48,574 bases of DNA from JAHDNZ01 sp036721855 (GCA_036721855.1 DAIMKF010000012.1:1-48574); one strand, 5' to 3'. Positions 8,067 through 17,347 are shown, counted from the first letter of the stretch. The notes: generated by a model from the sequence alone, not told the origin. A program made the numbers and translations.

Positions 8067-8825
8067 TTGTACTTTTCAAAAGAGCAAATTCTCGCTGATT
8101 TAAGAGCTCTTGGTATAAAATCAGGTGATAATGTCCTTTTGCATACATCTCTTAGCAAGGTAGGTATGGTAGAAAGAGGGCCTGAAGGTTTTGTAGAGGC
8201 CATACTTAATGCTGTGGGGCAAGAGGGTCTAGCTGTATTTCCGACTTTCACAGGGACAAGGGAGGATTCAAAAAAAAAGCCGCCCTATTTTGATGTTGTT
8301 AAAACACCCGCTTGGACAGGCAAGGTTCCGGAAACAGCCCGTGTATTTAACGAAGCAATTCGAAGCTTACATCCTACACACTCCGTTGCCGCTATCGGCG
8401 AAAATGCAAAAAGACTTACTAAAGGACATGAGTACGTTCTCACCCCCTGTGGAGAAGGTAGTCCTTTTGTTGTTCTGGCAGAAAATAAGGGGAAAATTCT
8501 GCTTGTCGGAGTAGACCATAATTCCAATACTACTTTTCATACAGCAGAAGAATATGCTAAGTGTCCATTTCACATGTTAGACGAGCCTGCTCTTGCTACT
8601 ATTGTTGATTATGAAAGAAAAACAAGACAGGTTGTTGTTAACCTTCACAGGTGGGGAACAGAACGTAATTTTAACCTACTAGAAGAAGAGTTTCTGTTGC
8701 AGGGAATTGAAAAAATCGGTAGAATAGGTCAGGCAAAATGTCGTTTAATCGAAGCTGCTCCTATGATTGAGATAATTGTTTCCTATCTGGTTAAAGAGCC
8801 TTATTATCTAGTGGTAAAAGGTTAA
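8067..8825 (+). CDS. AAC(3)-family N-acetyltransferase (Antibiotic_NAT fold)
   Basis: About 252 residues matching the aminoglycoside 3-N-acetyltransferase family: a GDNVLLHTSLSKVG opening, GLAVFPTFTGT, RSLHPTHSVAAIG and the hallmark GVDHNSNTTFHTAEEYA (compare G-x-D/H-xSN-T-x-H-x-AE). The fold transfers acetyl from acetyl-CoA to an amine. Many chromosomal members have no proven role in resistance, so the natural substrate here is unknown. GTG 8058 lies inside the ribosome binding site, so TTG 8067, spaced correctly after AGAGGTG, is preferred. It follows cheX by 14 bases and is probably co-transcribed with the chemotaxis genes. Confidence 0.85.
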   Translation: MYFSKEQILADLRALGIKSGDNVLLHTSLSKVGMVERGPEGFVEAILNAVGQEGLAVFPTFTGTREDSKKKPPYFDVVKTPAWTGKVPETARVFNEAIRSLHPTHSVAAIGENAKRLTKGHEYVLTPCGEGSPFVVLAENKGKILLVGVDHNSNTTFHTAEEYAKCPFHMLDEPALATIVDYERKTRQVVVNLHRWGTERNFNLLEEEFLLQGIEKIGRIGQAKCRLIEAAPMIEIIVSYLVKEPYYLVVKG

Positions 8826-8856
8826 TTTGAGGTTTGCTTTAGAGGAGATAAGTGGT

Positions 8857-9534
8857 ATGAAATTTTCTAAGTATATTTTACTCGGCCTTCTTACAGCCCT
8901 TTTAACCCTATCTGCACTAGGATTAGAGTGGGACTTAGAAAACAGGTTTATTTTAATGACAAAAGAGAAAAAGAAGGTCGCTTTAACCTTTGATGATGGT
9001 CCTAATCGTGAATTTACGCCACGAATACTAAAAACACTAAGAAAATATAATATCAAAGCCACTTTTTTTGTCCTAGGCTGGCGAGTATATAACTTTGAGG
9101 ATCTAATACTTCAGATGAAACAAAATGGTCATGAGATAGGCAATCATAGTTACGATCATCCATATTTAAATACTTTAAGTGCCCAAGATATTAAAAAACA
9201 GCTTATCATGACAAATACTGCGATTAAAAAAGTTGCCGGGATTGATGTAAAACTGTATAGGCCACCATATGGAAGTTATAATAATACTGTTTTAAAAATT
9301 GGCGAGGAACTAGGGTTGGAACTAGCTCTTTGGACAATTAATCCCGAAGATTGGAGCAGTCCGGGTAAAGATATTATTCTAATAAGGATCTTGGGTGCTG
9401 TTGAAGATGGCAGTATAGTGCTTTTACATGATAAAAAGCAGACCTCAGAGTTATTGCCTGCGTTAATTAAAACACTTCGGGAACAAGGTTATGAATTTGT
9501 GACAGTTTCCGAAATCTTAAATAGTCTAAATTAA
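8857..9534 (+). CDS. polysaccharide deacetylase (NodB/CE4 family)
   Basis: About 225 residues. A single N-terminal hydrophobic segment (YILLGLLTALLTLSALGL) acts as a signal anchor, followed by a NodB homology domain: VALTFDDGPN with the metal-binding Asp pair, HEIGNHSYDHPYL with the H-x3-H zinc ligands, YRPPYGSYN, WTINPEDW, and the VLLHD end motif. Such enzymes remove N-acetyl groups from cell-wall or exopolysaccharide sugars outside the membrane. The start ATG 8857 follows AGAGGAG at 8841-8847; an earlier in-frame ORF start at 8827 has no site. It closes the rightward che-linked gene run and converges with the minus-strand gene that follows. Confidence 0.93.
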   Translation: MKFSKYILLGLLTALLTLSALGLEWDLENRFILMTKEKKKVALTFDDGPNREFTPRILKTLRKYNIKATFFVLGWRVYNFEDLILQMKQNGHEIGNHSYDHPYLNTLSAQDIKKQLIMTNTAIKKVAGIDVKLYRPPYGSYNNTVLKIGEELGLELALWTINPEDWSSPGKDIILIRILGAVEDGSIVLLHDKKQTSELLPALIKTLREQGYEFVTVSEILNSLN

Positions 9535-9816
9535 TTAATAGCTAGACCAAAAGCGAAATAACATATAGATACCAAGGCCTAAAAACATTAAGCCGGCAAG
9601 CATCTCGAGAATATGCGCAGGGATGCGGTCGGCCATTGTTTTGCCCAAAACAGTACCAATGGCACATACAGCTACTAAAGCTAAAGATGCACCAAGAAAA
9701 ACCGGTAAGGGTCTGTTGTATTCGGAAACAAGGGAAAACACTGCCAACTGAGTTTTATCCCCAAGTTCGGCAATAAAGGTGATGACAAAAGCAATACATA
9801 CCAATCGCCAGTCCAT
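9535..9816 (-). CDS. UPF0016/GDT1 (TMEM165-like) cation transporter half
   Basis: A 93-residue membrane protein with about three hydrophobic segments and the family signature AFVITFIAELGDKTQLAVF (E-x-G-D-K-T/S). Members move Mn2+ or Ca2+ across membranes. Bacterial forms of this length carry one copy of the signature and are thought to act as homo- or hetero-oligomers. The start has GGAAGGGG upstream on the minus strand. It is a single gene transcribed against its neighbours, with no partner copy in the window. Confidence 0.88.
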   Translation of the reverse strand: MDWRLVCIAFVITFIAELGDKTQLAVFSLVSEYNRPLPVFLGASLALVAVCAIGTVLGKTMADRIPAHILEMLAGLMFLGLGIYMLFRFWSSY

Positions 9817-9962
9817 TTACTTATTCCCCTTCCTTTATCTTTAGGAGCAAAGCCACATTTACTACTTTACGCATATCTTATTAGAGGACCGGAGAAAATA
9901 TCAGAAGAGATTTTAGAATAAACATCTTAAAAATCCCACAGGGATCTCAAGGGGGGAAATTA

Positions 9963-10772
9963 ATGGTTTATGGTGAACAAGAATCTGTTGATGCTTTACA
10001 AACTTCTCTTTTAAGTCAGTTAGAGGTTACAGATGAAGGAGACTTGCACTATTGGTTAGGTGAAGCTCTACTAGAATTAAGCGAAGATCCGGTCATGATT
10101 CGCGAAGCCATCTATCACTTGGTATACAGTTTGCGTGTCTTAAGCAAAACCAGTGAGGATAACACCTATGGCCGTGCTAAATTAAAAAGGAACTGTCTAT
10201 CAACAGCCATGCGCCTGAGACAAATTAGAAATGCCCGCCGAATAAATGTAAGTCATGATTTAGTTATTGATATCTGCGAGATTGCAGTGCAACTAGATGA
10301 GGAAAACTATCTGCCATGGTCTTTATTGGCCCAGGAATATGCTGAAACAATGCAATATAAAAAAGGGTTGGAAACAGGACTTAAAGCGTTAGATCTTAAT
10401 TCAAAAGATTCATATGCCCATAATGCAGTGGCTAAATGCTTTGAAGGATTAGGCGACATTCATAGAGCTAGGCACCACTTTATGTTAAGAGCAAAACTTC
10501 AAAATACGCCTGATGGATTTAGAATTGTAACTGATTATTTAGAAAGAATGGGAGAGTTTGAGTCTGCACTTGATATGGCTAGAAGTTGGTTTGAACTAGA
10601 GCCCAAAAATCCTCTGGCTTATACCAGGGTGCAGCAAATTAGTGAAAGGTTAGGTAAAGATGACTATATATATTCCAATAGTCTGCTAGATAATGATAGA
10701 GACAGTATAAAGAGGAGAAACGATTTAGAAGAAGAAATATTATATAAAGCTGTAGCAACAGGAGATAGCTAA
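9963..10772 (+). CDS. TPR-repeat protein of unknown function
   Basis: A 269-residue soluble protein made of paired helices that read as tetratricopeptide-like repeats, clearest at about residues 125-235 (for example YLPWSLLAQEYAETMQYKKG and AHNAVAKCFEGLGDIHRARH). No signal peptide or catalytic domain is seen. TPR arrays usually mediate protein-protein contact. The start follows AAGGGGGG, and a strong terminator follows the stop, so it forms its own transcription unit between the minus-strand gene and recD2. I do not recognise a named family. Confidence 0.7.
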   Translation: MVYGEQESVDALQTSLLSQLEVTDEGDLHYWLGEALLELSEDPVMIREAIYHLVYSLRVLSKTSEDNTYGRAKLKRNCLSTAMRLRQIRNARRINVSHDLVIDICEIAVQLDEENYLPWSLLAQEYAETMQYKKGLETGLKALDLNSKDSYAHNAVAKCFEGLGDIHRARHHFMLRAKLQNTPDGFRIVTDYLERMGEFESALDMARSWFELEPKNPLAYTRVQQISERLGKDDYIYSNSLLDNDRDSIKRRNDLEEEILYKAVATGDS

Positions 10773-10776
10773 TTAA

Positions 10777-10818
10777 AAGGCGGCTTAGGCCGCCTTAAAT
10801 TTGACTTTTTTTTATTAA
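10777..10818 (+). terminator. Rho-independent terminator
   Basis: An 8-bp GC-rich stem (AAGGCGGC, loop TTAG, GCCGCCTT) is followed by AAATTTGACTTTTTTTT. It closes the TPR gene unit and separates it from recD2. Confidence 0.88.
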
Positions 10819-10871
10819 AATGATTTTTGAAACGAAAGGAGTTACTGCAGAGATATTTCTGTGGGATGCCT

Positions 10872-13028
10872 ATGGTAAATATCGAAGGAATAGTGGAAAG
10901 AATTACCTTTCGCAACGAAGATAACTTTTATACAGTTTTTAAGTTGCTTACTGATACAGGTGAGATCCATACCTGTGTAGGTAATATTCCTCAAATAATT
11001 GTAGGGGAGGAACTTAAACTCACAGGTGAGTGGAGTAAGCATGAACAGTATGGTTTGCAATTTAATGTAGAAAGTACTTTTCCCATAACTCCATCTACTC
11101 TTGTTGGTATAGAAAGATATCTTGGTTCAGGTCTTATTAAAGGGATAGGGCCAAGTACAGCAAAAAAGTTAGTTGAAAAATTTGGTTTAAAGACTTTAGA
11201 TATAATTGAAAAACAGCCGCATCGCCTGTTAGAAGTAGAAGGTATAGGTGAGAAAAAATCTGAAATCATTACCCAAGCCTTTATGGCTCAAAAAGACATT
11301 CAAGATGTCATGGTGTTTTTACAAGGTAGTGGAATAACTCCGACTATTGCTGCAAAAATCTATAAAGTTTATGGTAAAGAATCGATTAATCTAGTGAGGG
11401 AAAACCCTTATCGTCTTGCCGATGATATCTTTGGAATTGGGTTTAAGACCGCAGATAAGATCGCTAACAATTTAGGTATCAGAGATGACGAGCCACATCG
11501 CATACGAGCTGGGATTCGTTATGCGCTAAGTCAAGCTATCGAACAGGGGCATACCTTTTTGCCGGCACAAGAACTTCTAAAAGCAGCTAAAGAGTTATTG
11601 GCTATTGACGTTAAGGAGAGCTTTTTAACTGAACTTGGCAAGTCAAAACAACTAGTTATTGATGCTGAGCGTTGTTATCTCCCCAGTCTTTTCGAAGCTG
11701 AATGTGCTGTAGCTAGGAGACTGATTGCCTTGGCAAAACATCTTCCGGCTTTGCCTTTTGAGGTTGAACTAGATACAGATTTAAGTTTGGCTCCCTTACA
11801 GGAGTTAGCTGTAAAGACAGCCATGCAGGAAAAGGTTTTGGTTATTACCGGCGGACCGGGGACGGGGAAAACTACCATTACCAAGGTTATTTTAGCCCAG
11901 TGGGAAAAAGCCGGCTATAAAGTACTTTTGGCCTCTCCAACCGGACGGGCTGCCAAAAGACTTTCAGAAGCTACTAACAGGCCGGCAAAAACCATTCACC
12001 GGCTTTTGGAATATGGTTATGGCAGCACAGGTATGGGTTTTCAAAAGAATGAAAACAACAAACTCAAAGGAGATGCTTTGGTTTTAGATGAGTTTTCTAT
12101 GGTTGATATCAGGCTTATGGACAGTCTTCTTAATGCTTTAGATGAAAAAATGAGACTTCTTTTTGTCGGCGATTGTGATCAACTACCGGCTGTAGGACCG
12201 GGCAATGTTCTTAGAGATATCATAGAATCGGGAAAAATTCCTGTTGTCAAACTTACGAAAGTTTTTCGACAAAAAGAACAGTCACAGATTATTATAAATG
12301 CCCACCGCATTAACCAAGGGCTTTTTCCGCAGATTGATAATCATGGGGACTTTGTTTTTATGCAAAGACAAGATCCAGGTGAGATTGCAGCCTTAATTAT
12401 AGAATTAGTTGCGCAAAGATTACCCAACTATATTAAAAAACGTTTTGGCCTAGAAAATGCCTTTGATACTATCCAGGTACTTACACCCATGAGAAAAAGT
12501 GAAACAGGTGTCGATAATTTGAATAAATTACTGCAAAACAGGTTGAATCCAGAAGGTAATAAAAACGAGATTCGCTTAGGTTATCGACTGTTTAGAGAAA
12601 ATGATAAAGTAATGCAGATTCGCAACAACTACCAAAAAGATATTTATAACGGCGATATTGGCAAAATAACCCAAATAGAACCAGAGGAAAAAACCATGGA
12701 AGTACTCTTTAACGATGAAAATGGTGACCATTATCTTAAATATGAAGAGGACGAACTTGATGAACTCACACTTGCCTATGCCACCTCGGTCCACAAAAGT
12801 CAAGGCAGTGAATATCCGGTAGTAGTAATGCCGATTACAACTCAACACTACATGCTTTTACAACGGAACTTGCTTTATACCGGGGTAACTAGAGCTAAAA
12901 AGCTAGTAGTTTTAGTGGGAACCAAAAAAGCATTGTATATTTGTTTAAAAAATAATAAGACTGCTAAACGCTATAGCTTTCTAGAAAAACGCCTGCAAGA
13001 GCAGGTAAACGCAAACGAATGTTTTTAA
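10872..13028 (+). CDS. recD2: RecD2-type ATP-dependent DNA helicase
   Basis: About 718 residues with RecD2 layout: an N-terminal OB-like domain (VNIEGIVERITFRNE), helix-hairpin-helix repeats (GSGLIKGIGPSTAKKLVEKF and VEGIGEKKSE), and an SF1B helicase core with Walker A GGPGTGKTT, Walker B LVLDEFSMVD, a VLTPMRK motif and VHKSQGSEYPVV near the end. It is a 5'-3' helicase for DNA repair outside RecBCD. The start is unsettled. AAAGGAG at 10835-10841 has no ATG at normal spacing, a TTG at 10827 lies before it, and ATG 10866 and 10872 are about 25-30 bases downstream. ATG 10872 best matches the usual N-terminus. Confidence 0.93.
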   Translation: MVNIEGIVERITFRNEDNFYTVFKLLTDTGEIHTCVGNIPQIIVGEELKLTGEWSKHEQYGLQFNVESTFPITPSTLVGIERYLGSGLIKGIGPSTAKKLVEKFGLKTLDIIEKQPHRLLEVEGIGEKKSEIITQAFMAQKDIQDVMVFLQGSGITPTIAAKIYKVYGKESINLVRENPYRLADDIFGIGFKTADKIANNLGIRDDEPHRIRAGIRYALSQAIEQGHTFLPAQELLKAAKELLAIDVKESFLTELGKSKQLVIDAERCYLPSLFEAECAVARRLIALAKHLPALPFEVELDTDLSLAPLQELAVKTAMQEKVLVITGGPGTGKTTITKVILAQWEKAGYKVLLASPTGRAAKRLSEATNRPAKTIHRLLEYGYGSTGMGFQKNENNKLKGDALVLDEFSMVDIRLMDSLLNALDEKMRLLFVGDCDQLPAVGPGNVLRDIIESGKIPVVKLTKVFRQKEQSQIIINAHRINQGLFPQIDNHGDFVFMQRQDPGEIAALIIELVAQRLPNYIKKRFGLENAFDTIQVLTPMRKSETGVDNLNKLLQNRLNPEGNKNEIRLGYRLFRENDKVMQIRNNYQKDIYNGDIGKITQIEPEEKTMEVLFNDENGDHYLKYEEDELDELTLAYATSVHKSQGSEYPVVVMPITTQHYMLLQRNLLYTGVTRAKKLVVLVGTKKALYICLKNNKTAKRYSFLEKRLQEQVNANECF

Positions 13029-13089
13029 AAGTGTTTAGTTAGAAAGATCAACGAGAACTTCATCTAGCCAAAGAAAGAGGGAGTTCTCT

Positions 13090-14541
13090 TTGCAAGTTTA
13101 TTTATATAAAGATACTGTTTGGAATATTGTTCCTCAGCCAAGTTTGTTGCCAAGGGGCAAATATCTTATCAAAGGACCATTTGGAATAAAAAAGGCCACA
13201 TGGCTGGGGTGGCTTTATCAAAGGACATCCTTTTTACCGGTTAAAACTGAGATCTTCAAACAGCAGAAAAATATTTATCAAAAGGCCAATGCCGGTATTT
13301 GGAGGTTGCTGACAAAGCCCAAAGATTGGCAATACAGGGATCTGATTAGACCCGGCATTACCGGTTTGAGGTGGCAATGTACACGCTGTGGTTCTTATAA
13401 TATAGATACGGAGAAATGTCCTTTATGTAATAAAGCAAACTGTTTAGTTTGCAAAGACTGTTATTTTTTAGGTCCGGTTCGCTCCTGCCAACTCTATCTG
13501 TGGAGAGAACCACAAAAGAAGAGTCTTCTTAATGTGAAACCCAAAATAACCTTTTCTTTAACCCAAAGCCAATCTGAAGCAGTATATGAACTAAGAAAAG
13601 GTCTCAAAGCAGGCCGAAAAAAGTTGTTGCTACATGCTGCTTGTGGGGCAGGCAAAACAGAAGTAGCAGCTGAGGTAATAGCCGATACCTTAAATGCAGG
13701 AGGCAAAGTTTTATATGCTGTACCGAGGGTAGATGTGGCAGTAGAAGTGGGTGAAAGATTAAAGGCTTATTTTCCCCAAGTAAAAACCACTATCCTTTAT
13801 GGAGGAAGCCCGGAAAGATACTCGGAGCAAAGAATGGTTGTTGCCACTACACATCAGGTTGTAAAGTTTTATCGCGCTTTTGATCTGACTGTTTTGGATG
13901 AAGGAGATGCTTTTCCTTACAAGGGCAACCCTTTACTAAAAAAAGCAGTTTTTAAAGCTAGCAAGGGTCCGGTAATTTGCATGACAGCTACGCCAACAGA
14001 TTCCTTGCTCAGAGAGGTTCGCCAAGCGGCAACAATCTTTATTCCTGAGCGTCATCATGCTAAACCTTTGCCCGTACCGATATTATTTACAGGTACTTTA
14101 GAAGCAGCCCTTAGCCATGTAAAACCACCGCTTTTGTTATTTGTACCTCTAAAAAGGGAGATCAAAGAGACGGTAAAGTGGTTAAGAGAAGTTAGAAAAG
14201 ATTGGCGTCTGGAGGGAATTTCGGCGGAGACTAAAGATAGAGCAACTCTGATAAATAAACTCAAAAACCAACAGCTTGACGCTTTAGTCTGTACGACAGT
14301 CTTAGAAAGAGGCCTTACCATTAAGGGTGTTGATGTTTTAGTGGCCAAAGCAAATTTCTGGCAAATTTATACAAGAGAAGTTTTGGTACAGATTGCCGGC
14401 AGAGCCGGCAGAACGGCAGACTGTCCTACCGGCAAGGTTATCTTTGTGGCCAGTAAAAAGAGTCAAGCCATGAAAGAAGCCCAAAAAGAGATCCTTGCAT
14501 TAAATGCCATGGCCCAAAAAAGGAGAGATCTTCTATGCTAA
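13090..14541 (+). CDS. comFA: ComFA-like DNA uptake helicase
   Basis: A 483-residue DEAD/DEAH-type helicase with the ComFA zinc-finger region near residues 95-140: CTRCGSY, CPLCNKANCLVCKDC and RSC. Walker A is AACGAGKTEVAAE, motif II VLDEGDAFPY and motif III MTATPT. The C-terminal motif VI is QIAGRAGRTAD. ComFA drives single-stranded DNA through the membrane during transformation. The start is TTG 13090 after GAGGGAG. It overlaps the next gene by seven bases, as comFA-comFC pairs often do. Only this part of the competence machinery is present here, so natural competence is not shown. Confidence 0.93.
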   Translation: MQVYLYKDTVWNIVPQPSLLPRGKYLIKGPFGIKKATWLGWLYQRTSFLPVKTEIFKQQKNIYQKANAGIWRLLTKPKDWQYRDLIRPGITGLRWQCTRCGSYNIDTEKCPLCNKANCLVCKDCYFLGPVRSCQLYLWREPQKKSLLNVKPKITFSLTQSQSEAVYELRKGLKAGRKKLLLHAACGAGKTEVAAEVIADTLNAGGKVLYAVPRVDVAVEVGERLKAYFPQVKTTILYGGSPERYSEQRMVVATTHQVVKFYRAFDLTVLDEGDAFPYKGNPLLKKAVFKASKGPVICMTATPTDSLLREVRQAATIFIPERHHAKPLPVPILFTGTLEAALSHVKPPLLLFVPLKREIKETVKWLREVRKDWRLEGISAETKDRATLINKLKNQQLDALVCTTVLERGLTIKGVDVLVAKANFWQIYTREVLVQIAGRAGRTADCPTGKVIFVASKKSQAMKEAQKEILALNAMAQKRRDLLC

Positions 14542-14927
14542 AGGAGACACTGACCTTTTTGTGCTGTGAAATATGTAAAAAACCTCAAGGTTTACGTTTT
14601 TTACCAATCTGTCAAACCTGTTTAAAAAAATTACCTCAAGCCAACAGACTTTCTCCAAATGTGTACCTGGCATTTTCAGGGGATGTAAACCTATCTTTAC
14701 CGCTTCTTAGCGGTCTGGCAGCTAGCCGTTATTTTGCCTTGGGTGGTAAGGCAGAAGCAATATTATTTATACCCGAAGAGCTCACCCTTATTTTTGCTAT
14801 TGCTTGGTTTTTGAATCTGCCTGTAATAGAAACAGTGGAACCAAATATTTTAATAGTTAAGCCAATATATAAAACTGAAAAAAAGCTAAGTTCTTGCCAG
14901 TATTTATACATAAAAGATTCTAATTAA
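14535..14927 (+). CDS. short ComFC-like zinc-ribbon protein without an intact phosphoribosyltransferase motif
   Basis: A 130-residue protein in the comFC position, overlapping comFA. The N-terminus has a ComFC-like zinc ribbon (CCEICKK, then CQTCLKKLPQ). The end, ILIVKPIYKTEKKLSSCQ, lines up by eye with the ComFC phosphoribosyltransferase tail (ILLVDD-Y-TTG-T-x-C), but the PRPP-binding DD and TTGAT residues are gone. The protein is about 100 residues shorter than typical ComFC (about 230). The frame is open and has no internal stops. It may be a degenerating comFC or a shortened form kept for its zinc ribbon. The relationship is inferred and not certain. Confidence 0.6.
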   Translation: MLKETLTFLCCEICKKPQGLRFLPICQTCLKKLPQANRLSPNVYLAFSGDVNLSLPLLSGLAASRYFALGGKAEAILFIPEELTLIFAIAWFLNLPVIETVEPNILIVKPIYKTEKKLSSCQYLYIKDSN

Positions 14928-15018
14928 TGTAAAGTAGAGCAATAGTCCTATTTAAAGAAGGGTAGGAGGGGAAAATAAAGGATAAACGAAATAAATCAAA
15001 CAGGGAGGTGATGCGACC

Positions 15019-16905
15019 ATGGCCAAGACTATTAAAGTGGAAAAATCATTAGAAAGACGCATAACAGTTAATTTGACTTGGGTTGATTCGGAAGATACCT
15101 CCGAAGATAGTAATCGCAATGGTCGTATCTTTGTTTCAGACGGACGGATATATATTGTTCCTCCTAGTGGAGAAGGGTTACCCGGAGTATTAATGCCAGG
15201 AACAAGCATTAAAAGGATGTATGTTAACGGTGAAATAGCAAGAGGACCGGTAGAGCCTAAAATGGAACAAAAACTAGAAATAGTCTTTCCATATACTGAA
15301 CCTTCTTCATCTTTAGCACTTTCGGTTGCTTCAAATGGACTTCAGGCATCAATAGCAGCACGTTTTAATGAGGGATTAATTTATGCTCTTCAAGACACCC
15401 CGCCAAGTGAAACACTTACCTTAGTAGCAGTTATTTCGGAGACAGTAAAACCCGAACTTTTTACCAAAGAACAAGTCTTGGCTTTTCTAAAAGAAAATCA
15501 TATAACTTTTGGTTTGATAGAAGAAAACATCAATTATTTTCTTGAAACTCAAAGTACGGATTTTATAGTAATTGCCAAGGGTATTTCTCCGGTTTTACCG
15601 GAGGATGGCCGGATTGATTTCAAGGTTGGTCTGGAGACAGAAATGATTCAAGCCGATGAATCCGAAATCAGAGTCGATTATCGTAATCGTTTTTTCATAC
15701 CTTCGGTTAAAGAAGGCGATATACTGGCTGAAAAAATCAACGGTGTTGTAGGCAAGCCGGGTAAAAAGGTTACAGGTGAAGAGATTCCGGTAAGATCACC
15801 CAAAGAGATTGAGATTAAAGCAGGCAAGGGAGCTAATCTTTCATCAGATGGTAGGTTTGTTTTTGCCTCCCAAGCCGGCCGACCGATCTACAAAAACAAA
15901 GTTATCACGGTGGAACCGGTTTTTACCGTGGAAGGGAATGTAGATTTAAAACAGGGCAATGTAAATTTTTCAGGAGATGTCTTGATAAAAGGTGATGTAC
16001 TGGCCAACTTTGAAGTAAATGCAGGAAGACAGTTAGATATCAAAGGAATGGTTGTTAGGGCTAAGGTTAGATCGAGAGGAAATATGTCAATCGGTGGCAA
16101 TATTATCTCCAGCAAAGTTATTGCAGCTTCAAGTCAAACTCCTTACCCTGAGATAATTAAGCTCTATGCTAAGATTATTAGTATCTTAAAAAAAATCTCC
16201 TTGGGAATAAACCAAATAAAAAGTGTTGCCCAACCTAGCACAATGCCTTCTTTTTATGACGGGCAATATATTACTCAATTAATAGATATGAAATTTAGCG
16301 AATTACCATTAGTTATTAAAAGACTAAGTGAAGTTCCCATTGATCCTGAGGATGATTTAGCTCCGATTCTAAAAGAACTAACAGAGGCTTTAACAAGCAA
16401 ATTAACTGGCTATGGACCTCGCCAGATTCGTGATGTTGAGGAATTAAATAAGTTAGCTGAAAGACTTTTATATGTGGGCCGTGAACTAGAAGAGAGAAGT
16501 AAGTTTACTTCAGCCAACCTTTCTTTGCCTTATGCCCAAAATAGTCAAATTGAGGCTACCGGTAAAGTGTTTGTTCAGCGAGGGTGCTATTATAGCCAAA
16601 TTGTTTCCGGAGAAGGAATTGAGTTTGAAAAAAGCGGCTTTTTCCGGGGCGGCACAATGACTATATTTCAAGGGAATCTCAATGCAGGTACAATAGGATC
16701 GCCAGCCGGTGCTAAAACCGAAATAACCATTGTTAAAAACGGTGTCATTAACGCTAAGGAAGTTTTTCCCAATGTACAGGTTTCAATCAATATGAGACGT
16801 TATACTTTTTCTAGTGCCTACAAAGATGTCCTAATGCGTATAAATAACGACGGAGCATTGGAATTTGAAGGACTGAAACTGGAAGATTCCTCGGATTTAA
16901 GGTAA
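15019..16905 (+). CDS. FapA/DUF342 family protein
   Basis: A 628-residue DUF342 protein. The N-terminal third is a variable domain. The centre has the family pattern AKGISPVLPEDGRIDF, FFIPSVKEGDILAEK and GVVGKPGKKVTGEEIP, and beyond it lies a beta-helix-like stretch rich in G-V-DV-N turns (FSGDVLIKGDVLANFEVNAG, then VRAKVRSRGNMSIGGNIISS). A second short beta region follows a helical insert. FapA proteins are linked to polar flagellar assembly in some bacteria and to polymer secretion in others. The start ATG 15019 follows GGGAGGTGA. It stands between the comF genes and the late flagellar genes, so a flagellar or motility role is likely. Confidence 0.85.
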   Translation: MAKTIKVEKSLERRITVNLTWVDSEDTSEDSNRNGRIFVSDGRIYIVPPSGEGLPGVLMPGTSIKRMYVNGEIARGPVEPKMEQKLEIVFPYTEPSSSLALSVASNGLQASIAARFNEGLIYALQDTPPSETLTLVAVISETVKPELFTKEQVLAFLKENHITFGLIEENINYFLETQSTDFIVIAKGISPVLPEDGRIDFKVGLETEMIQADESEIRVDYRNRFFIPSVKEGDILAEKINGVVGKPGKKVTGEEIPVRSPKEIEIKAGKGANLSSDGRFVFASQAGRPIYKNKVITVEPVFTVEGNVDLKQGNVNFSGDVLIKGDVLANFEVNAGRQLDIKGMVVRAKVRSRGNMSIGGNIISSKVIAASSQTPYPEIIKLYAKIISILKKISLGINQIKSVAQPSTMPSFYDGQYITQLIDMKFSELPLVIKRLSEVPIDPEDDLAPILKELTEALTSKLTGYGPRQIRDVEELNKLAERLLYVGRELEERSKFTSANLSLPYAQNSQIEATGKVFVQRGCYYSQIVSGEGIEFEKSGFFRGGTMTIFQGNLNAGTIGSPAGAKTEITIVKNGVINAKEVFPNVQVSINMRRYTFSSAYKDVLMRINNDGALEFEGLKLEDSSDLR

Positions 16906-16918
16906 AGGAGGAAAAAAT

Positions 16919-17347
16919 GTGGATGTGAGGAATTGCCCTCGTTGTGGAAGTATCTTTCTCTACTGCGGTTTTAGATTATGTGAAAACTGCAAAAAGATTG
17001 AAGATGAAGAGTTTGAAACAGTAAAAGCTTATCTGAAGGATAACCCGGGTACAACAGTAGAAAAGGTGGCAGCAGATACGGGTGTTTCCAGGCAGCAGAT
17101 ACTATTTTTTATAAGGTCTGGTCGTTTATCGGAAGAAGCAAAAAGTCTCAGTGGAAATGTCTTGTTTTGCGAACGCTGTGAAAAGCCAATTTCACAAGGA
17201 AAACTCTGTTTAACCTGCCAAAAAGAACTGACCCAAACTTTTTTGAAAGCTCAAACTAAAAGCAAAGAACAAAAAGTTCAAAAAGACACTGGTACTAACA
17301 AAAAAGCTAAGGTCCACTTTCTCGACAAATCTAGAGATAATAAGTAG
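16919..17347 (+). CDS. yvyF: YvyF-family flagellar operon protein
   Basis: A 142-residue protein with two small zinc ribbons: NCPRCGSIFLYCGFRLCENC at the N-terminus and CERCEKPISQGKLCLTCQK near residue 83. Between them is a helix-turn-helix-like segment (TTVEKVAADTGVSRQQILFF). This arrangement and its place just before flgM match YvyF (TIGR03826-type), a conserved flagellar-locus protein of unproven function. The start is GTG 16919 after AAGGAGG. An ATG two bases earlier is out of frame and stops at once. Confidence 0.85.
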   Translation: MDVRNCPRCGSIFLYCGFRLCENCKKIEDEEFETVKAYLKDNPGTTVEKVAADTGVSRQQILFFIRSGRLSEEAKSLSGNVLFCERCEKPISQGKLCLTCQKELTQTFLKAQTKSKEQKVQKDTGTNKKAKVHFLDKSRDNK

